Positions 24,894-32,424 of a stretch of 32,424 nt of DNA are shown here, one piece after another. The DNA is taken from contig CATMRP010000041.1 of the NCBI GenBank assembly GCA_950073835.1, positions 1-32,424 of the forward strand, written 5' to 3'. The translations under genes and the position numbers were made by a program. Origin of the DNA: an uncultured Alteromonadaceae bacterium (GTDB taxonomy: Bacteria > Pseudomonadota > Gammaproteobacteria > Enterobacterales > Alteromonadaceae). The notes under the pieces are model-generated. The model ran no database searches, was not told where the DNA came from, and saw nothing but the letters and a program-made list of their open reading frames with translations. The first letter of the stretch is position 1, and every line of letters begins with the position of its first letter.

Positions 24894-25934
24894 TTATCCC
24901 GCCAGATCGTTGCGCCAATCGGCAATAGCGGCCAGCAACTGCCAGGCGCCATCGGTGACAGCGACATCAGAAGCTACCCTGGACATAGCTTCAAGGCGAG
25001 TTTCATCCTGCCAGAGTGCTTTGACACTGGCGGTCAGAGCGGCCAAATCAAGACTCTCTTCAGCATTCATGACTTCACACCAGCCCTGCCCGGCCGCTTC
25101 ATGGCTGGCCTGGCGCTGATTTGCAGCTACCGTCAGTAACACCGAAGGCGTTAAACAGGCCGCCAGTTCAAACTGACTTCCGCCTGCGGCAACCACGGCA
25201 AGACGGGCATTAATCCATAGATCGGCCATATCCTGACAATTGTGTACATGCTGAATCGCGCCGTCACTCTCGCTGATAAAGCGGGTTAAAGCATCAAGCG
25301 CGTCCGCCGCCATGCCCGGGCCGGTGACTACTCTGAACGGCGCGTCCGGCAACGCTGCGGTAAGCGCTTCGAGCACCGGTAAGGTGAATCCGCAAGGATC
25401 GCTGCCGCCCATATTGATAGTCAGACTAAAACGCTGATTAATCGGTAACGGTTGGGTGACGGAAAACTCTCTTCTCAGTAAACGGTATCTTGTCCCCAAA
25501 CATAGTATGGAGGTCGGATTGGCCTGGGTGTACTCCTCTCGCCAGGCTTCACCGGCGGGGTTACACAGAATGTCAGCATACTGAAAACCCGGTTGGCGAA
25601 TGTCATCAAGCAACACCAGCGGCGCATCGGCCTGACTTACCTCACGCAGCAGCGACTCGCTAAACCCGTACCCATCAAGCACAATGGCCACCGTCGCATG
25701 CTCTGCTGCCAGTGCGGTTAACTGACTGGCCAGGGCTTGTTCGCTATCGGCGGCTAAAATCAACCGGCCAGTCCAGTCGTGGCGCTCAATAATAAACTGG
25801 CGGGCAGGCTTATTCACAACAAACAAACTATCCAGCCCTTGTTCAGCTGCTGCCTGGGCAAGCGCCTGACAACGCATCACATGGCCAATGCCTGTTTCGC
25901 GGCTACCGCCGGTACAAAATAGCACAGCACTCAT
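24894..25934 (-). CDS. pseG: PseG, UDP-6-deoxy-AltdiNAc hydrolase
   Basis: A 346-residue GT-B-fold nucleotidase that removes UDP from UDP-2,4-diacetamido-2,4,6-trideoxy-beta-L-altropyranose, the step before condensation by PseI. The MurG-like glycine-rich N-terminal motif TGGSRETGIGHVMRC (8-22) contains the likely catalytic H18. NMGGSDPCG marks the second half and VVAAGGSQFELAAC the nucleotide site. The ATG overlaps the pseI stop by four bases (ATGA). Confidence 0.93.
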   Translation of the reverse strand: MSAVLFCTGGSRETGIGHVMRCQALAQAAAEQGLDSLFVVNKPARQFIIERHDWTGRLILAADSEQALASQLTALAAEHATVAIVLDGYGFSESLLREVSQADAPLVLLDDIRQPGFQYADILCNPAGEAWREEYTQANPTSILCLGTRYRLLRREFSVTQPLPINQRFSLTINMGGSDPCGFTLPVLEALTAALPDAPFRVVTGPGMAADALDALTRFISESDGAIQHVHNCQDMADLWINARLAVVAAGGSQFELAACLTPSVLLTVAANQRQASHEAAGQGWCEVMNAEESLDLAALTASVKALWQDETRLEAMSRVASDVAVTDGAWQLLAAIADWRNDLAG

Positions 25935-27004
25935 TCGCCGATATGCTCCCAGCTAAGGGCTGTCCCTTTGCGGATAAACCGACTGGCTTTTTTATGCAAC
26001 ACAGAATCCCAGTGCTTTGGCGCCAGACCAAAGGCCGGGCGCACTATTTTCAGATTGTTCGGGCCAAGCGGTTCGCCCGGCTGAATATCCTGACTGACAT
26101 AAATAGAGCGTCGATATTGTTTGGCTTTATCTTCTGCCACGGTACCGCCGTACTTCACTTGTCCCAGCGCCTGCCAGGCCCGTTCTGTTTCTGTTACCAG
26201 CGCAGCAAGTTCCTGCGGCTCCAGTGAAAATGCCGCATCTACGCCACCGCCGTTGCGATCCAGTACAAAGTGTTTTTCGATTACGCTAGCCCCCAGTGCC
26301 ACACTGGCAACCGCGGCACCAATACCACCGGTGTGGTCACTGAGGCCCACTTCACAGCCAAAGGCGTCGCGCAAATGGGGGATGGTATTGAGATTAGTGT
26401 TTATCGGCTCTGCCGGATAGGTACTGGTGCATTTAAGCAGGATAATCTCTTCGCAGCCCGCTTCCCTGGCGGTCTCTACCGCCAGCTCAATTTCACTCAG
26501 GCTGGCCATCCCGGTTGACATGATCAGCGGCTTGCCTTTACTGGCCGCCTTTTTGATAAGCGGAATGTCAGTTAATTCGAAGGAGGCGATTTTAAAGCAG
26601 GGTACGTCCAGTTCGTCTAAGAAGTCCACCGCCGACTCATCAAAGGGCGAACTGAAGGCCAGCATTCCCAAGGATTTTGCATAGTTGAACAGTTCACTGT
26701 GCCACTCATAGGGAGTGGCTGCTTTTTGATACAAGCTATACAGGCTGGCGCCATGCCAGAGGCTATCGGTTTCTTCAATAACAAAACCAGCTTCCATGAC
26801 ATCAAGGGTCATGCTGTCGGCCGTATAGGTCTGCAATTTGATTGCGTGGGCACCACTCTCGGCGGCGGCTTTAACCATGGCTCTCGCAGTATCGAGTGAC
26901 TGACTGTGATTACCGCTTAGCTCCGCAATCACAAAAGGTGCAGTATCACGACCAATTTCACGGTTACCAATCTTTATTTTACTGGCCGGCCCGTTACTGT
27001 GCAT
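25931..27004 (-). CDS. pseI: PseI, pseudaminic acid synthase
   Basis: A 357-residue NeuB-family synthase that condenses 6-deoxy-AltdiNAc with phosphoenolpyruvate to give pseudaminic acid. The NeuB barrel occupies most of the chain (IAELSGNHSQSLD, AIKLQTYTADSMTLD, KIASFE, STGMAS, LLKCTSTYPA, GLSDHTGG, EKHFVLDR). The C-terminal ~60 residues are an SAF (antifreeze-like) domain with RRSIYVSQDIQPGEPL. The start at 27004 is fixed by a perfect AAGGAGG five bases upstream; the alternative ATG at 27022 lies before that ribosome site. It overlaps pseF by 11 bases. Confidence 0.95.
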   Translation of the reverse strand: MHSNGPASKIKIGNREIGRDTAPFVIAELSGNHSQSLDTARAMVKAAAESGAHAIKLQTYTADSMTLDVMEAGFVIEETDSLWHGASLYSLYQKAATPYEWHSELFNYAKSLGMLAFSSPFDESAVDFLDELDVPCFKIASFELTDIPLIKKAASKGKPLIMSTGMASLSEIELAVETAREAGCEEIILLKCTSTYPAEPINTNLNTIPHLRDAFGCEVGLSDHTGGIGAAVASVALGASVIEKHFVLDRNGGGVDAAFSLEPQELAALVTETERAWQALGQVKYGGTVAEDKAKQYRRSIYVSQDIQPGEPLGPNNLKIVRPAFGLAPKHWDSVLHKKASRFIRKGTALSWEHIGE

Positions 27005-27694
27005 CACTGCCTCCTTTAACATAGGCCAGGTACATCAGTTCGGCGCGAGTCCAGTCTTCCATGGTATCGATGTCCTGCACCAGATGGCGCGGCAGTACTA
27101 CCGGAATGCTGTGCGGCGCAAACATTGGCTGATGGGCTAACCAGGCATTGCTGTGCCCCCAGTAAAACTGACCGGCATCATGGTAGCACTCTTCCAAATC
27201 CTGGGAGCGCATACCCATATTACCGGCATCCACCGGTTCAACGCCCTCGCCTGCCAACCGAATGGCGCGCTGAATGGGAAAGTCGAAAGTGGTTACCGAA
27301 AAGGCGTAGTGCATAGCCGGAGCTCCCTGCAAACGAGCTAACCCGTCGGCCAGAAAATCAGCTTGTAAGAAGGGGGCAGTCGCATAGATGCAGCACACAA
27401 AATCCGGTTTATCGACGATTTCGCTATACCCTTCTATGGCATGGCGAACCACCGGCGAGGTGCCGGTATGGTCGTCCGACAACGCATCTGGCCGCTCAAT
27501 GATCATCGTCGCTCCCCAGGCTTTGGCTACCCGGGCAATTTCGGGCGAATCGGTCGACACCACAATATCATCGAACACGCCAGACTGTTTTGCCGCCTCG
27601 ATAGAATAAGCAATCAGCGGTTTACCGGCAAAAGGGCGGACATTTTTTCCTTTGATCCGCTTACTGCCACCACGGGCCGGGATCACTGCAATAT

Positions 27695-27698
<4 letters not shown>
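26994..27698 (-). CDS. pseF: PseF, pseudaminic acid cytidylyltransferase
   Basis: A 234-residue CMP-nonulosonate synthetase that activates pseudaminic acid with CTP, making the donor used by the Maf transferase. It has the NeuA/PseF signature IPARGGSKRIKGKN (6-19), then STDSPEIA and the metal-site region DIDTMEDW near the C-terminus. The ATG overlaps the pseC stop by four bases. Its 3' end contains the strong ribosome site for pseI. Confidence 0.95.
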
Positions 27699-30155
<2,457 letters not shown>

Positions 30156-30473
30156 TTATTTGTACTTTTTGATCGCTGCCTGACTGCGTATAAACCGACT
30201 CGCATCGTCTTTAGCAGACTTTAGCAAGGTTTGCGCCAGTTCCTTTAATTTATCGTTAACCACCAGCTCTTTCTTGGCAAATGTCTGGGCAAATGAAGGT
30301 TCGGCGTCGGCCAGTATCTGCTGGACCAGTGCGTCACGTTGAACGATAAGTTCGTAGAAGGTATTGAAGCCTGACGAGGCATCGTCAGGCCGGGGTAAAG
30401 CGTCAATGATTTGCGCGTTTAAGGCGCCCAGTGCGTCGGGCGTTAACTCGTGGTTCAGTTCGTTCAGGTTCAC
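30156..30473 (-). CDS. FliT-like flagellar chaperone candidate
   Basis: A 105-residue, mostly helical, charged protein with no membrane segment. It resembles FliT/FlaI-type export chaperones in size and position rather than in a clear motif. The GTG start overlaps the fliS stop by four bases (GTGA), so translation is coupled. In many polar-flagellum clusters a small FliT-like protein accompanies fliD and fliS and binds the FliD cap protein. It ends lysine-rich (AAIKKYK). Function is by position only. Confidence 0.65.
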   Translation of the reverse strand: MNLNELNHELTPDALGALNAQIIDALPRPDDASSGFNTFYELIVQRDALVQQILADAEPSFAQTFAKKELVVNDKLKELAQTLLKSAKDDASRFIRSQAAIKKYK

Positions 30474-30898
30474 ACAGCTTGGCGTTTTTGACGCTGGGCT
30501 TCAAAAGCTTCCTGTTTGGCTTCTTCAGGGATCTGAACCCATGCATCACGAATTGGTGTTAACAGGTTAGTCACTTCGTCCAGCATCTTCAAGTCATTCT
30601 TAACGTGCGCCAGGTTTAATCGCTCAACCATATAATCGTATAATGCAAAGAGATTTTCGGCAGTTTCTCCGCCGGCTTGCAAATCCAGAGTATCGCGCAA
30701 GTTCAGTAAAATTGCGGTTACGCGAGAAATATACTGCGACTTGAGCTCGTACTCTCGGCGCTCCATCGCGCCTTTGGCATATGCAATACGATCCAGCGCC
30801 CCCTGCATTAGCATCAGGGTGAGTTTATGCGGGTCAGCATTCGCTATATCCTGTTTTAAATTACCTTTGCGATAAGCATTAATTCCGGTAAGAGCCAT
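30470..30898 (-). CDS. fliS: FliS, flagellin export chaperone
   Basis: A 142-residue FliS, which binds the C-terminus of flagellin in the cytoplasm and delivers it for export. Family marks: the start MALTGINAYRKG, then DPHKLTLMLMQGALDRIAYAKGAM, and LYDYMVERLNLAHVKND. Residues after 125 form a Gln/Arg-rich tail. It lies 29 bases after fliD and overlaps the FliT-like gene. Confidence 0.96.
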   Translation of the reverse strand: MALTGINAYRKGNLKQDIANADPHKLTLMLMQGALDRIAYAKGAMERREYELKSQYISRVTAILLNLRDTLDLQAGGETAENLFALYDYMVERLNLAHVKNDLKMLDEVTNLLTPIRDAWVQIPEEAKQEAFEAQRQKRQAV

Positions 30899-30927
30899 GA
30901 AAAGTCCTCGTATAATTATGTCAGTTA

Positions 30928-32376
30928 CTAGCCTAGTGCCGCCAATAAAGCAGAACCGGTTTGATTTAGTCTCGCCACCGTCTGGTCGAGGTTAAGGTAG
31001 CGATCACGCAGAATTTGCTCGTAATTCACCATGCGTAATTCGAAAGCTTCACGATCATCTGCAATCTGGTCTTTGTCGTCTCTTGCCGCCCGCTCCCGTA
31101 AACTAATCAGACCACTGTAGGAAGTATACTGCTTGGTCAGTTCGTGCATGCGCACGGCTATCCCGCCATTCTCGTCTGTAAAAAGCTTAGCAATTTCATC
31201 AAAATTATCTTCCAGAGCGGTGGCTAAACGCTCTTCACCCGAGCCCAAGCCAAAATCAGTGGCTGGAATTTCTAGCTCTCCATCAGAGTTCAGTTCAACC
31301 CCGATAGCGAATAAACTGCCGAGCGATGAGTTGGCCACACTGGATCCGGCAATGCCGGCCAGTCCGTTGCTGATTCCGCGTAACAATGAATCGCCAGCCA
31401 AGGCACCGTCCTCTTCCAGGTCGGACTCTCCGTAACGGGTTAATGACTTGATTTCACTAATGATTTTATTGTAATTATCGACAAAATCGCGAACTTTTTT
31501 TTCCAGCCCTTCACGGTCATAACCGATTTCAAGGGTAGAGGTAAGGCGGGTACTGCCATCAACATCAAATGGGGATGTGCTGGTCGCCTCAAATGACACA
31601 TTCTGGATAGTATTCTCAAACTTATTCGTAGCACTCTCTACCGGTATACCATCGATGGTTGCCTTGGCATTACCGGCATTTTTCACAGGCACCAGATTGT
31701 TAGTTGTCTCATCAGCTTTCTTAGTGGTTAACGCATCCAGCTCACCGCGGTCGCCGTCGTTGACGATCATCAGATCATTATTCAATCCGGTAACTGAAGA
31801 AGAAATAACTAATTTCGCGCCTGATGCCGTGCCGGTATCAATAATATTGGCATTCACACCGAAGTTATCAGCGTTATTGTTGATCGCCTCACGCAACTGA
31901 GCCAGGGTCATGCCCTGCTTAACTGTCACGGCAAAACTATCGCCGGTATTATTAATTTTAAATGTCATGCTGGCATCACCGAGCCCGTCGGTGAGCACCG
32001 CATCATTTGAGCTGGAAAAGGCGGCATCTGCTGTTTCAATACGCGAGCCGGAAGCCAGATCAGAAACGGCTATCTCGTAAGACCCTCTCAATGCAGAGTT
32101 AGACGCTTCTGCAGTAAAGATTTTCTTGTCTTCGGATGGATGCGTTATGGTAGGCTCACGCCCGTTGATATCGCTGTCACGGCGCATTTCATCAACAGTT
32201 TCTTTAAAGTCGCTGAGCTTCGACTTGATTTGACCCAGGGCAGAAATTTCTGCCTCAATCTTTTCTTCCTTATCATTCAAGCGCTTTTCTTTTGGTTCAC
32301 GCTCGGCACTGAGCAACTGCGCGACCAGGTCGTCAAGCGCAAGCCCGGAACCAACACCTAACGATTGAATAGTCAT
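30928..32376 (-). CDS. fliD: FliD, filament cap protein
   Basis: A 482-residue FliD (hook-associated protein 2) that caps the growing filament and folds incoming flagellin. The N-terminal FliD_N domain starts MTIQSLGVGSGLALDDLVAQLL, and a coiled-coil-like stretch follows at ~30-70. The C-terminal FliD_C domain begins around residue 235 (KATIDGIPVE), holds YDREGLEKKVRDFVDNYNKIISEI and ends in a helix LNQTGSALLAALG. GAGGTGAGCT precedes the ATG. It heads the fliD-fliS-fliT unit. Its promoter was not found in the 48 bases that remain upstream in the window. Confidence 0.96.
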   Translation of the reverse strand: MTIQSLGVGSGLALDDLVAQLLSAEREPKEKRLNDKEEKIEAEISALGQIKSKLSDFKETVDEMRRDSDINGREPTITHPSEDKKIFTAEASNSALRGSYEIAVSDLASGSRIETADAAFSSSNDAVLTDGLGDASMTFKINNTGDSFAVTVKQGMTLAQLREAINNNADNFGVNANIIDTGTASGAKLVISSSVTGLNNDLMIVNDGDRGELDALTTKKADETTNNLVPVKNAGNAKATIDGIPVESATNKFENTIQNVSFEATSTSPFDVDGSTRLTSTLEIGYDREGLEKKVRDFVDNYNKIISEIKSLTRYGESDLEEDGALAGDSLLRGISNGLAGIAGSSVANSSLGSLFAIGVELNSDGELEIPATDFGLGSGEERLATALEDNFDEIAKLFTDENGGIAVRMHELTKQYTSYSGLISLRERAARDDKDQIADDREAFELRMVNYEQILRDRYLNLDQTVARLNQTGSALLAALG

Positions 32377-32424
32377 AGCTCACCTCTACACTTGTTTATT
32401 AAATAACACCCCCACACTACTTCC

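Overview
The window is a block of polar-flagellum genes from a gammaproteobacterium. Gene content and order (fliD-fliS-fliT ... flrA-flrB-flrC-fliE-fliF, a sigma54/FlrABC-type hierarchy) suggest a marine member of the Alteromonadales, Alteromonas-like. That assignment is an inference from synteny and protein character, not from a database match. Every convincing gene lies on the minus strand, so transcription runs from the high coordinates to the low ones. No RNA gene, insertion sequence, integrase or CRISPR array was seen.

Layout in transcription order. (1) 32376-30156: fliD (filament cap), fliS (flagellin chaperone) and a small FliT-like protein. (2) About 310 bases without a gene, holding a good sigma70-type promoter candidate. 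(3) 29841-24314: a complete pseudaminic acid pathway in the order pseB-pseC-pseF-pseI-pseG-pseH. (4) 24299-19684: an acyl-handling module with an acyl carrier protein, a FabG-like reductase, an AMP-forming acyl ligase, a LuxE-like acyl-protein synthetase and a LuxC-like acyl reductase. It is joined to the pse genes by overlapping or nearly touching reading frames. (5) 19655-7484: a glycan-transfer and decoration module. It holds a 1205-residue Maf-type flagellin glycosyltransferase with a duplicated front half, a membrane sulfatase/phosphotransferase-fold protein with a doubtful 5' end, a GT8 and a GT2 glycosyltransferase, a sulfotransferase, a three-domain methyltransferase-glycosyltransferase-methyltransferase, and a second, unrelated sulfotransferase. 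(6) 7377-6577: a short, divergent flagellin with a strong terminator. (7) 6253-1: flrA, then flrBC, then fliE and fliF. fliF is cut by the window edge. Sigma54-type promoters precede flrB and fliE.

How it may work together: the master regulator FlrA would activate flrBC through a near-perfect FleQ/FlrA-type box and a sigma54 promoter. FlrC would then drive later genes such as fliE-fliF. Between fliT and flrA sits an island of about 23 kb that makes CMP-pseudaminic acid, probably attaches it to flagellin through Maf, and encodes enzymes able to acylate or reduce, methylate, glycosylate and sulfate the product. Coupling of a lux-like fatty-acyl reductase cassette and two sulfotransferases to pseudaminic acid synthesis is the most novel-looking part, and it suggests an acylated and sulfated flagellin glycan. 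Spot counts of single 60-base lines suggest the maf gene is more AT-rich (about 30-40% GC) than the pse/ligase genes (about 47-60%), consistent with a mosaic origin.
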